Shown in pieces: positions 1-5,962 of a stretch of 5,962 nt of DNA. The translations under genes were made by a program, and so were the position numbers. The stretch is from an uncultured Bacteroidales bacterium (GTDB taxonomy: Bacteria > Bacteroidota > Bacteroidia > Bacteroidales > Lentimicrobiaceae): contig CALMDN010000400.1 of NCBI GenBank assembly GCA_937864935.1, positions 1 to 5,962 on the forward strand, in the 5' to 3' direction. Within the stretch, counting starts at the first letter, position 1. Every line of letters starts with the position of its first letter. The notes below the pieces were generated by a model. It saw only the letters and a program-made list of their open reading frames with translations, made no database searches and was not told where the DNA came from.

Positions 1-1104
1 GTTTACCTGCAGTTCTTTCTGGACGAAGTGCTGAAGGTTGCCAACGGTCCAGGAGCTTTCCCCGGTGGTTTTCTTGAACACTGGGAACAGCAAAAGCAAC
101 ATTTATCGGTTGTACTTCCTCAATCTCCGGATGCTGTGCAGATCATGACCATTCATAAATCGAAGGGGCTGGAGTTCCCGGTCGTGATTTATGCCTTTGC
201 CGATGATGATGCCTCACGCCTCACCAAAAAAACAGCCTGGGTAGAACTTGACGATCCGGATCTGCCTGAACTGGGACCTGTTATGCTCAGGCTCGACAGA
301 AAACTCGAAAAGACGAAGTTTGCCCCGCTCTATATGGGAGAAGCCTCCAAATCGAAACTTGATCTGCTGAACCTGATCTATGTAGCATTTACGCGGGCTT
401 CAGAAAGGTTGTATATTCTGGCAGGAAAGCTGCCAGAAGGATCTGCTTCCGGGCCGAAGTCTGTCACCACACTGCTGGCAGCCTTCCTGCAATCGGCCTC
501 ATTGTACCAGGCGGACACAACGGTCTACACTTTCGGAGATTCCGTCACTGCAAAGGCATCAGAACAAGGCAGCAGGAGTTCTGAAGAACCATCGCCTGAG
601 TTTCAGAGTGCTGAATGGCGCAGCAGGCTGATTTTTGCGGCCCGGGCTCCCGGAAGCTGGCAGGCCGAGGCACCTGAACGTATTCAGGCAAGAGGAAATC
701 TGCTACACCAGGCTTTGTCTTTTGTTGATTACCCTGCCACGGTCCCCCGGGCTGTGAAGAAACTCATTCAGCTTGGTCTGATTGAAACGAACGAAGCTGA
801 CGAAATCGCGGCTATGCTTGAGGATATTATAAATCATCCGGAGGTAAAACCATTCTTTTCTGAGGATTGCAAAATAATCGCCGAAAAGGAAATACTTACT
901 CCGGAGGGCAAAAATCTGCGTCCCGACAGGGTTGTGGTTCATGAAACCCACACCGATGTGATTGATTATAAAACCGGATCTCCTCAGGAAACCCACCGGG
1001 CACAGGTATTGCACTATGCTTCTGTGTTGTCAGCAATGGGCTATCCCAATGTAACAGCCTGGCTTTTGTATCTCGAAGGTTTACCACAGGTTGTAAGGGC
1101 CTGA
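1..1104 (+). CDS. AddA/RecB-type UvrD-family helicase-nuclease, C-terminal part (5' partial)
   Basis: This is the last 367 codons of a superfamily 1 DNA helicase with a C-terminal nuclease, of the kind that processes double-strand DNA ends for RecA-dependent repair in the cytoplasm. The frame is open from base 1, so the start, Walker A and the other early helicase motifs lie upstream. Visible helicase motifs are IMTIHKSKGLEF (H52, K55, G56, E58 of the fragment; UvrD motif V region) and YVAFTRASERLYIL (R132; motif VI). The nuclease part is PD-(D/E)XK type: GNLLHQ (H236), RPDRVV (D309), IDYKTG (D322, K324) and QVLHY (Q335, Y339), so its active site appears intact. No Fe-S cysteine cluster is seen, which fits AddA better than AddB. 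An AddB-like partner would be expected nearby but is not in the window. Family-level assignment is firm; the choice of AddA over a RecB-like name is less so. Confidence 0.9.
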   Translation, partial: VYLQFFLDEVLKVANGPGAFPGGFLEHWEQQKQHLSVVLPQSPDAVQIMTIHKSKGLEFPVVIYAFADDDASRLTKKTAWVELDDPDLPELGPVMLRLDRKLEKTKFAPLYMGEASKSKLDLLNLIYVAFTRASERLYILAGKLPEGSASGPKSVTTLLAAFLQSASLYQADTTVYTFGDSVTAKASEQGSRSSEEPSPEFQSAEWRSRLIFAARAPGSWQAEAPERIQARGNLLHQALSFVDYPATVPRAVKKLIQLGLIETNEADEIAAMLEDIINHPEVKPFFSEDCKIIAEKEILTPEGKNLRPDRVVVHETHTDVIDYKTGSPQETHRAQVLHYASVLSAMGYPNVTAWLLYLEGLPQVVRA

Positions 1105-1170
1105 CATCCGGTAATATTCATTCATTTCTCAGAATCAGGTACCATCGGCAGGCAAATCGGAATTTTAGGG

Positions 1171-1178
1171 TAATTTTG
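1171..1178 (+). promoter_or_regulatory. Candidate Bacteroidota -7 promoter element before selU
   Basis: TAATTTTG matches the Bacteroidota primary sigma factor -7 consensus TAnnTTTG exactly. It ends four bases before the selU ATG. No clear TTG/TTTG -33 element is seen at the usual spacing upstream, so the match rests on one box. If real, transcription would begin at or very near the start codon and the mRNA would be leaderless or nearly so. The 78-base gap after the helicase gene has no obvious terminator, so read-through from upstream is also possible. Confidence 0.45.
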
Positions 1179-1182
1179 CTGT

Positions 1183-2277
1183 ATGGTAATACCGCTTGAG
1201 CCGCAGGATTTATTCAGGATAAAAAGCAGTCACCTGCTGGTTGATGTTCGCTCTCCATCAGAGTATGCTCAGGGTCATATCCCTGGAGCTGTGTCCATTC
1301 CGTTGTTTTCGGATGATGAAAGGGCTGCGGTGGGTACCAGGTATCATCAGGCCGGAAAGGAAGCCGCCTTGCTCGTCGGGCTGGATCTGGTGGGGGCTAA
1401 AATGTCAGGTTTCCTGAAGAAGCTGAATGTGCTCAATCGCGGTAAAGCGAAAGAGGTAGCTGTTTATTGCTGGAGAGGGGGGATGCGCAGTGCTTCTATG
1501 GCCTGGCTTTTCGAACTGGGAGGCTACCGGGTGCACCTGCTTAAGGGCGGTTATAAAGCTTACAGGACATACATCAGGCGTGAAGCAGGAAACGGACTCG
1601 ACATGCTTGTAATCGGAGGGTTAACGGGTTCGGGGAAGACTGAAGTACTGAAACACCTGCGCGAAAACGGCCAGCAGACCATCGATCTCGAGTCACTCGC
1701 CTGCAATAAGGGCTCTGTTTTCGGTTACCTGGGTCAGGATCCTCAGCCTGGCAACGAGCAGTTTGAGAACAACCTGTTTGATGAGCTTGCTGGACTTGAT
1801 GCATCAAGGCCGGTATGGCTTGAAGATGAAAGCCGCTCCATCGGTACCATTGGCCTGCCATCAGAGTTTTTTATAAGATTGAAAAGAAGTCCGCTGATTT
1901 TGCTGAAGGTGCCTGAAGTTGTGAGACTGGAGAGGCTGAAGCTGGAGTATGCCGGCTTTGAAAAGCAGGAGCTGATTGCTGCGCTCGGGAAGCTGTTGCA
2001 GCCTCTGGGTGGACTCAATTTCAGGGAAGCAGTGAGACATATTGAAGCAGGGGATTTTGTCCGGGCCATACAAATCGTACTCGGATATTATGATAAAATG
2101 TACCTCAAGGCCCTGTTAAGGATTACAGACCGCCGGATCATTGAAGTGAATGCCGGATCGGGAGATGCAGCACAGAATGCTGAGCTGATTCTGAGGCTTA
2201 TAAGTGATTCTTTTCAAAAACAAAGCCTGCCTCAGGACCCCAGGCCGGCATCAGAGAATAGTTCAGATAACTTTTAA
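1183..2277 (+). CDS. selU: tRNA 2-selenouridine synthase (SelU/MnmH)
   Basis: SelU replaces the sulfur of 2-thiouridine at wobble position 34 of tRNAs for Lys, Glu and Gln with selenium. In characterised homologues it first geranylates the sulfur with geranyl diphosphate, then uses selenophosphate. The 364-residue length equals what I recall for the E. coli enzyme. Residues 1-130 are a rhodanese domain with DVRSPSEY (D21-Y28), DDERAAVGTRY and the active-site loop YCWRGGMRS, whose C96 corresponds to the essential E. coli Cys97. Residues 140-345 are a P-loop domain with Walker A GLTGSGKT (146-153, K152), KGSVFG and EDESRSIG (D215-R218), all family hallmarks. The ATG at 1183 fits the family N-terminus, because the rhodanese fold begins within about ten residues. 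There is no Shine-Dalgarno, as usual in this phylum. The selenophosphate synthase fusion follows after 15 bases, so the two are almost certainly co-transcribed, and that neighbour supplies this enzyme's selenium donor. Confidence 0.96.
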   Translation: MVIPLEPQDLFRIKSSHLLVDVRSPSEYAQGHIPGAVSIPLFSDDERAAVGTRYHQAGKEAALLVGLDLVGAKMSGFLKKLNVLNRGKAKEVAVYCWRGGMRSASMAWLFELGGYRVHLLKGGYKAYRTYIRREAGNGLDMLVIGGLTGSGKTEVLKHLRENGQQTIDLESLACNKGSVFGYLGQDPQPGNEQFENNLFDELAGLDASRPVWLEDESRSIGTIGLPSEFFIRLKRSPLILLKVPEVVRLERLKLEYAGFEKQELIAALGKLLQPLGGLNFREAVRHIEAGDFVRAIQIVLGYYDKMYLKALLRITDRRIIEVNAGSGDAAQNAELILRLISDSFQKQSLPQDPRPASENSSDNF

Positions 2278-2292
2278 TGCACAGTTTTATTC

Positions 2293-4497
2293 ATGGAACA
2301 GATTTACCTTGACTACAATGCCACTACCCCGATAGATCCTGAAGTTGCCGATGAGATGCGTCCTTTTCTGGATGATTATTTCGGGAATCCTTCAAGCAGT
2401 CACGTATTCGGAATTAAAAGCCGGCTGGCAGTAGAGAAAGCCAGATCGCGGGTAGCGGGTCTGCTGAACTGCATGCCCCAGGAACTCATCTTTACCAGCG
2501 GGGGTACTGAATCCAACAACATGGCCATAAAAGGGGCTGCATATGCGATGAAGAGACATGGAAATCATATCATTATTTCATCGGTTGAACATCCTGCTGT
2601 TACAGAGGTCTCCCGTTTTCTCGCAGAACAGGGGTTTGAAATTACGGTGGTGAAGGTTGATAAATATGGGATGGTTGATCCTGAAGATGTGCGCAAGGCC
2701 CTTAAGCCCGAAACCATCCTTGTTTCGGTGATGCATGCCAACAACGAAGTAGGCACCATTCAGCCAATAGCTGCCATAGCGGATATTGCCCGCCGCCACG
2801 GAGCCCTGATGCACACCGATGCTGCACAGTCTCTGGGAAAAATCAGGGTGGACGTGAAGGAGCTGGATGTGGACCTCTTGTCGGTTGCGGGACACAAACT
2901 TTACGGACCCAAGGGCATCGGCGTGCTGTTTATCAGACACGGTGTGAAAATAGAAAAGCTGATGCACGGAGCCGATCATGAGCAGAACCTGCGGGCCGGT
3001 ACGGAGAATGTACTTGAGATTGTCGGTTTGGGGAAAGCCTGCGAAATAGCCGCTCTCAACCTTGAGGAGAATATGTTGCATCTTCATGAAATGAAAACCC
3101 GGCTTCAGAAAGGATTGTCAGGTGCCATCCGCGATTTACGCTTTAACGGACATCCGAAACACGCGCTTCCGAATACCCTGAGTGTGGGTTTCAGAAACCT
3201 GAATGCGGTGAGCCTGCTTCAGGCCATGGACGGAGTTGCGGCTTCTGCCGGGGCTGCCTGCCATACCGGTACCAGCGGAGATTCAACGGTACTTGGGGCC
3301 ATGAAAGTTCCTCCGGCTTACTCGCAGGGCACCATCCGGTTTTCTACCGGCAGGTATACCACTGCTGAAGAGGTGGATAAAGCGGTTGCCATCGTTGCAG
3401 AAGCTGTCAGATCAATGGGCCCGGTGAGCGGGGATGCCACGGGTGTCAGGCAGGAAGGCGGTGAGATCAGACTCACCCATTTTACGCATGGATTGGGATG
3501 TGCCTGTAAAATGCGTCCTGCCGATCTTGAAACCGTACTCGCCGGCATGCCGGAATTCTTCAGTCCGGATGTGCTTATCGGCGCAGAAACCCGCGATGAT
3601 GCTGCAGTTTACCGCCTTAACGATACGATGGCCCTTGTGCAGACCGTCGATTTTTTTACCCCGGTGGTGGATGATCCTTATACTTTTGGAGCCATAGCTG
3701 CTGCCAATGCCTTGTCGGATATTTATGCCATGGGGGCAAAACCCATGTTTGCCCTGAATATAGCGGCGTTTCCTGTTAACAGGCTTCCGCTGTCGGTGCT
3801 CGAAGCCATCCTGAAAGGAGCTTCAGACAAGGCCGCAGAAGCAGGTATTCCTGTGCTGGGGGGCCATTCCATCGAAGACAATGAGCCCAAATTCGGCATG
3901 GTTGTGAGTGGTCTGGTACATCCGGGGAAAATTCTGGCCAACAAAGGTGCACAGCCGGGTGACCTCCTTATTCTGACCAAGCCTTTGGGTACAGGCATTA
4001 TTGCTACAGCTGCCAAAAGAGGAATTGCTGCCAGGGAAATTGTTGATCAGGCCATCGCTTCTATGATGCAGCTGAATAAAAAGGCAGCTGAGATATTGGT
4101 CAGTTTTCATGTGAATGCCTGTACCGATGTAACAGGTTTTGGCCTCAGTGGTCACCTTCACGAGATGGCCGCAGCTTCCGGGGTTGATGTTGAAATCTGG
4201 TTTGACAGGATCAACTTTTTCGAAGGGGTGCAGAGCCTAGCTGTTGCCGGTGCCATTCCGGGCGGCACCATTGCCAATGCCGAATTCGCTGCTTCGTTTG
4301 CTGATTTCAGTCACCTGTCTCAAACCGATATCTATCTGGTTTGTGATGCCCAGACCTCGGGTGGATTGCTGGTGAGTATTCCGGAGTCGATTGCCGCCCG
4401 GCTTCATGTTGAACTGCTGAATTATGGAATACAGGCCTCAGTTGTGGGTAGAGTTACAGGATTTGGCGAAGGATGCTTGAAATTTATTTATCAGTAA
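2293..4497 (+). CDS. selD: Fused cysteine desulfurase/selenocysteine lyase-like enzyme and selenophosphate synthetase
   Basis: One uninterrupted 734-codon frame joins two complete enzymes. Residues 1-375 are a fold-type I PLP enzyme of the NifS/SCLY family: LDYNATTP, TSGGTESNN, EH (H100), HTDAAQ (D176, Q179), SVAGHKLYGPKG (Schiff-base K202), LRAGTEN, and active-site loop GAACHTG (C323). Residues 376-390 are a short Gly-rich linker. Residues 391-734 (344 aa; free-standing SelD is about 347) are SelD: HGLGCACK with catalytic C403 and K406 (E. coli Cys17, Lys20), DD at 435-436, TVDFF (D453), ANALSDIYAMG (D476), GGHSI, LTKPLGTG and DVTGFG (D612). SelD makes selenophosphate from selenide and ATP; the first domain probably delivers the selenium from Cys or Sec. 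Codon 403 is TGT, so no selenocysteine is needed. The start at 2293 aligns with the normal NifS N-terminus, and no Shine-Dalgarno is present. The 15-base gap from selU indicates an operon. Substrate preference, Sec or Cys, is not decided by sequence. Confidence 0.95.
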   Translation: MEQIYLDYNATTPIDPEVADEMRPFLDDYFGNPSSSHVFGIKSRLAVEKARSRVAGLLNCMPQELIFTSGGTESNNMAIKGAAYAMKRHGNHIIISSVEHPAVTEVSRFLAEQGFEITVVKVDKYGMVDPEDVRKALKPETILVSVMHANNEVGTIQPIAAIADIARRHGALMHTDAAQSLGKIRVDVKELDVDLLSVAGHKLYGPKGIGVLFIRHGVKIEKLMHGADHEQNLRAGTENVLEIVGLGKACEIAALNLEENMLHLHEMKTRLQKGLSGAIRDLRFNGHPKHALPNTLSVGFRNLNAVSLLQAMDGVAASAGAACHTGTSGDSTVLGAMKVPPAYSQGTIRFSTGRYTTAEEVDKAVAIVAEAVRSMGPVSGDATGVRQEGGEIRLTHFTHGLGCACKMRPADLETVLAGMPEFFSPDVLIGAETRDDAAVYRLNDTMALVQTVDFFTPVVDDPYTFGAIAAANALSDIYAMGAKPMFALNIAAFPVNRLPLSVLEAILKGASDKAAEAGIPVLGGHSIEDNEPKFGMVVSGLVHPGKILANKGAQPGDLLILTKPLGTGIIATAAKRGIAAREIVDQAIASMMQLNKKAAEILVSFHVNACTDVTGFGLSGHLHEMAAASGVDVEIWFDRINFFEGVQSLAVAGAIPGGTIANAEFAASFADFSHLSQTDIYLVCDAQTSGGLLVSIPESIAARLHVELLNYGIQASVVGRVTGFGEGCLKFIYQ

Positions 4498-4539
4498 TTC
4501 ATTAAGGAGGTTATTCAGCATCCCGGCAGCTCAAATACA

Positions 4540-4628
4540 AAACCGGCCATCGGCCTTGTTCCCCTTTAATGTCTTATAGTAATCCGAGTTGCAGAGTTGG
4601 GAACAGCAATCAAGCCAATAGCCGGTTT
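4540..4628 (+). other. Nested inverted repeat, possible 3' structured RNA or terminator of the selenium operon
   Basis: Three co-linear complementary blocks can fold into one hairpin of about 19 pairs. The outer stem is AAACCGGC (4540-4547) with GCCGGTTT (4621-4628), 8 perfect pairs. A 4-by-4 internal loop follows. The middle stem is GGCCTTG (4552-4558) with CAAGCC (4611-4616), leaving one C bulged. The inner stem is TTCCC (4559-4563) with GGGAA (4599-4603), and the 35-nt apical loop is 4564-4598. The T-rich stretch TTTAGTTTT follows the outer arm, so it might work as an unconventional terminator for the operon ending at 4497. It does not have the compact stem and uninterrupted T tract of a classical terminator. 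A remnant of a small mobile repeat is an alternative. Confidence 0.3.
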
Positions 4629-4724
4629 AGTTTTAACAAGAAAGCAAAATCATTCAAATGAGAAAATCTGTTGTCATCAACCATTAGTGTATTTCCGGAA
4701 TGTAAAAAAGTAATTGGTGTAATT

Positions 4725-4760
4725 AAAAAAAAGCAGGAATATTTTACGAATATTCCTGCT
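4725..4760 (-). terminator. Intrinsic terminator of the minus-strand surface-protein gene
   Basis: A perfect 12-bp inverted repeat, AGCAGGAATATT (4732-4743) and AATATTCCTGCT (4749-4760), encloses a 5-nt loop. Read on the minus strand the stem is followed directly by eight T residues (complement of the A run 4725-4732), the signature of a rho-independent terminator. It sits about 105 bases past the stop codon of the minus-strand gene. On the plus strand no T tract follows, so it should act in one direction only. Confidence 0.9.
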
Positions 4761-4865
4761 AAATGCAATAAGTGTAAAATAAATTTACAAAATAATTATT
4801 CTATGGCCAGGTTCTTCATATGGGTTTGTGGTTCAGGGTAGTGTAAGTCAGATTTTTTTCGTGTA

Positions 4866-5962
4866 TTATGGTTTTACTGCTCCGACATAGGTTCCGGCAT
4901 TGTTGTCAACCACTGTCATGTCGCTGGTATCCACGATGCCATCCCCATTGACATCGGTATCTGTGTATCCTGATATATAAGCAGAAGCATCGTTGTCAAC
5001 GGGCGTCATATCCCCGGTATCCAGGGTCCCGTCCTGATTCACATCTCCTCCGAAAATGCAGTAGTGGTTGCCTTTGTATATAGAATTGCTGCCATAGATT
5101 TTCGAAGCAGCATCTGAAAAATTATATTGAATGGTTCCCGCACTGAATGAGAGTGGCACTGCTGACCAGGATTCAATGCTGTTGCGGTGATTGATCACAA
5201 TATAATAGTTACCGGAAAAGGTGATGGGTACCTGCAGCGAGAGTTGACCATTCTGGTTCAGCGGAATGTCATTGGCTTCAAAGACAATAGCATAGGGTGC
5301 AACCGGATTTGCAAGACTGACGTTAACTTCGTCAGCTACATCCCCTGGGAAATGAAATCCCAGATCATCCTGGGCTTTGTTCATCAAACCGGTCGACTCG
5401 TTCATCAATGCTTCAAGGAAAAGGGTGAGGTTGACAGTCTTCAGCGATGACGGGTTGTCGACGATTACAGTATAATCTTCTGCTTCACCGTATTCCACAT
5501 TCCCGCAAGGTACAATATCCCCTGTATAGAGAATCCTCACCCTAAGTCTGGTAGGGCCGTTCAGTGCACTGGGCGGGGGAGTGATGCTTCCGGTAAACGG
5601 GTAGCCGGTCATGGTAAAATACTCCCCTTCATCATCAAAATCCAGATCCTGGTTCCAGTCAACCCAGGCCCCGCACTGATCGCCGGTATAAAGAATACCG
5701 GTTGTTGCAGTTACGGAGTAAATCTCGCCTGAAGTAATTGTAGTTGATAGGTTTGTATAATCTGTATAGCCATTGATGCCGCATCCCGAAGTATTGGCAA
5801 TGGTGTTAAAATATAAGTCCTGAATGAATTCATCGCACGAAGCAGTTGCATCGCAATAATCCGGATCTTCAACGATGATGTAATTGCCTTTGATTTCCGT
5901 GTCACTTCCATTGGTATTTGTAACCGTTAATGAGACTGCGTAGACACCTGCAGCATTATAGG
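4866..5962 (-). CDS. Extracellular PKD-GEVED-dockerin-like protein, C-terminal part (5' partial)
   Basis: The frame stays open from the TAA at 4866-4868 to the right edge, giving 364 visible codons; the true start and any signal peptide are outside. The internal ATG at 5612 lies inside a domain and is not a start. Residues 1-30 look like the end of a PKD domain (YAVSLTVTNTNGSDT, then YIIV). Residues 36-168 are a GEVED domain, beginning YCDA, with WVDWNQDLDFDDEGE (99-113), TRLRVR and the eponymous GEAEDYTV (158-165). Residues 175-300 resemble a beta-rich module common near the ends of Bacteroidota surface proteins (NLTLFLEALMN, GNYYIVINHRNSIESWSA, YNFSDAASKIYG). Residues 305-354 are two dockerin-like EF-hand loops, DVNQDGTLDTGD and DVNGDGIVDTSD. 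The protein ends ten residues later in VGAVKP, with no recognisable type IX sorting domain. The role is unknown; adhesion or an enzyme in the missing part are both possible. Secretion is inferred from domain types. Confidence 0.85.
   Translation of the reverse strand, partial: YNAAGVYAVSLTVTNTNGSDTEIKGNYIIVEDPDYCDATASCDEFIQDLYFNTIANTSGCGINGYTDYTNLSTTITSGEIYSVTATTGILYTGDQCGAWVDWNQDLDFDDEGEYFTMTGYPFTGSITPPPSALNGPTRLRVRILYTGDIVPCGNVEYGEAEDYTVIVDNPSSLKTVNLTLFLEALMNESTGLMNKAQDDLGFHFPGDVADEVNVSLANPVAPYAIVFEANDIPLNQNGQLSLQVPITFSGNYYIVINHRNSIESWSAVPLSFSAGTIQYNFSDAASKIYGSNSIYKGNHYCIFGGDVNQDGTLDTGDMTPVDNDASAYISGYTDTDVNGDGIVDTSDMTVVDNNAGTYVGAVKP
4902..5045 (-). repeat. Pair of dockerin-like calcium-binding repeats
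   Basis: Two 54-base units (4902-4955 and 4992-5045), offset by 90 bases or 30 codons, match at 40 of 54 positions by my count. Each encodes an EF-hand loop with Asp/Asn at loop positions 1, 3, 5, 9 and 12: D306, N308, D310, D314, D317 and D336, N338, D340, D344, D347 of the visible fragment. Each is followed by a DMT-x-VDN segment. All calcium ligands are kept, so both loops should bind Ca2+. The arrangement resembles type I dockerin duplicates, but similar pairs end many non-cellulosomal Bacteroidota proteins. Confidence 0.8.

Larger units (their letters stand above)
4498..4865. other. Gene-free convergent intergenic region
   Basis: These 368 bases separate the plus-strand selenium operon from the minus-strand surface-protein gene. 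I see no credible gene: the longest ATG-initiated frames noticed are 9 and 12 codons (4658-4687 and 4803-4841). The region holds a perfect Shine-Dalgarno-like AAGGAGGT (4504-4511) with no reading frame behind it, the nested inverted repeat at 4540-4628, the minus-strand terminator at 4725-4760, and a small AT-rich dyad TGTAAA/TTTACA (4773-4778 with 4784-4789) of doubtful meaning. The right half is clearly more AT-rich than the flanking genes. Confidence 0.75.

Noticed and set aside
2268..2275. Second promoter-like box TAACTTTT between selU and the fusion gene
   Set aside because: It lacks the final G of TAnnTTTG, lies over the selU stop region, and the 15-base gap already indicates co-transcription.
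2277..2312. ATG overlapping the selU stop codon (TAATG) as the start of the next gene
   Set aside because: It is in a different frame from the fusion gene and terminates after 11 codons.
2578..3087. Long open frame antisense to the PLP-enzyme domain
   Set aside because: It lies wholly opposite a strongly conserved gene, and its protein shows no family motif or start context; it is a by-product of codon bias in the real gene.
3415..3465. Separate SelD gene starting inside the linker (ATG at 3415 or GTG at 3424)
   Set aside because: The upstream frame continues without a stop through both domains, and no ribosome site or gap marks a new start. Internal initiation cannot be excluded, but a single fused chain is the simpler reading.
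3499..3507. Possible selenocysteine codon at the SelD catalytic position
   Set aside because: The codon is TGT (Cys403) followed by GCC and TGT; there is no in-frame TGA anywhere in the fusion gene.
4502..4518. Similarity of TAAGGAGGTTATTCAGC to the complement of the 16S rRNA 3' end
   Set aside because: The match stops after about 16 bases and the following sequence does not continue as 16S rRNA, so no rRNA gene fragment is supported.
4658..4687. Nine-codon ATG frame in the intergenic region
   Set aside because: It is too short, without a ribosome site or recognisable peptide features.
4803..4841. Twelve-codon ATG frame in the intergenic region
   Set aside because: It is too short, with no supporting promoter or ribosome site, and lies in the 3' region of the minus-strand transcript.

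Overview
The window looks like chromosomal DNA from a member of the Bacteroidota, probably an uncultured or environmental lineage. Three things point there. The genes lack Shine-Dalgarno sequences before their starts. A TAnnTTTG-type -7 promoter element lies just upstream of selU. The minus strand encodes a secreted protein with PKD, GEVED and dockerin-like modules that is typical of that phylum. The assignment is inferred from gene content and not from a marker gene.

Layout. Bases 1-1104 (+) are the 3' end of an AddA/RecB-type helicase-nuclease gene whose start is outside the window. After a 78-base gap come two tightly spaced plus-strand genes forming a selenium operon. The first is selU/mnmH (1183-2277), tRNA 2-selenouridine synthase. 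After 15 bases follows a single 734-codon gene (2293-4497) that fuses a NifS/selenocysteine-lyase-like PLP enzyme to a complete selenophosphate synthetase (SelD). Bases 4498-4865 hold no convincing gene. They contain an 89-nt nested inverted repeat behind the selenium operon and a strong intrinsic terminator facing the minus strand. Bases 4866-5962 (-) are the C-terminal 364 codons of a large extracellular protein that runs off the right edge and converges on the selenium operon.

How the genes work together. The fusion protein should release selenium from selenocysteine (or sulfur/selenium via a Cys-bound per-selenide) and convert it with ATP to selenophosphate within one polypeptide. SelU then uses selenophosphate to replace the sulfur of 2-thiouridine at the tRNA wobble position. 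The operon is therefore a compact Se-to-tRNA route. No selenocysteine-insertion genes (selA, selB, selC) are in view, and SelD itself uses Cys, not Sec, at its catalytic position. The helicase and the surface protein appear unrelated to the selenium function.

The most notable item is the enzyme fusion combined with its direct pairing to selU. Such fusions have, to my recollection, been reported in a few bacteria, so this is a rare architecture and not a wholly new system.
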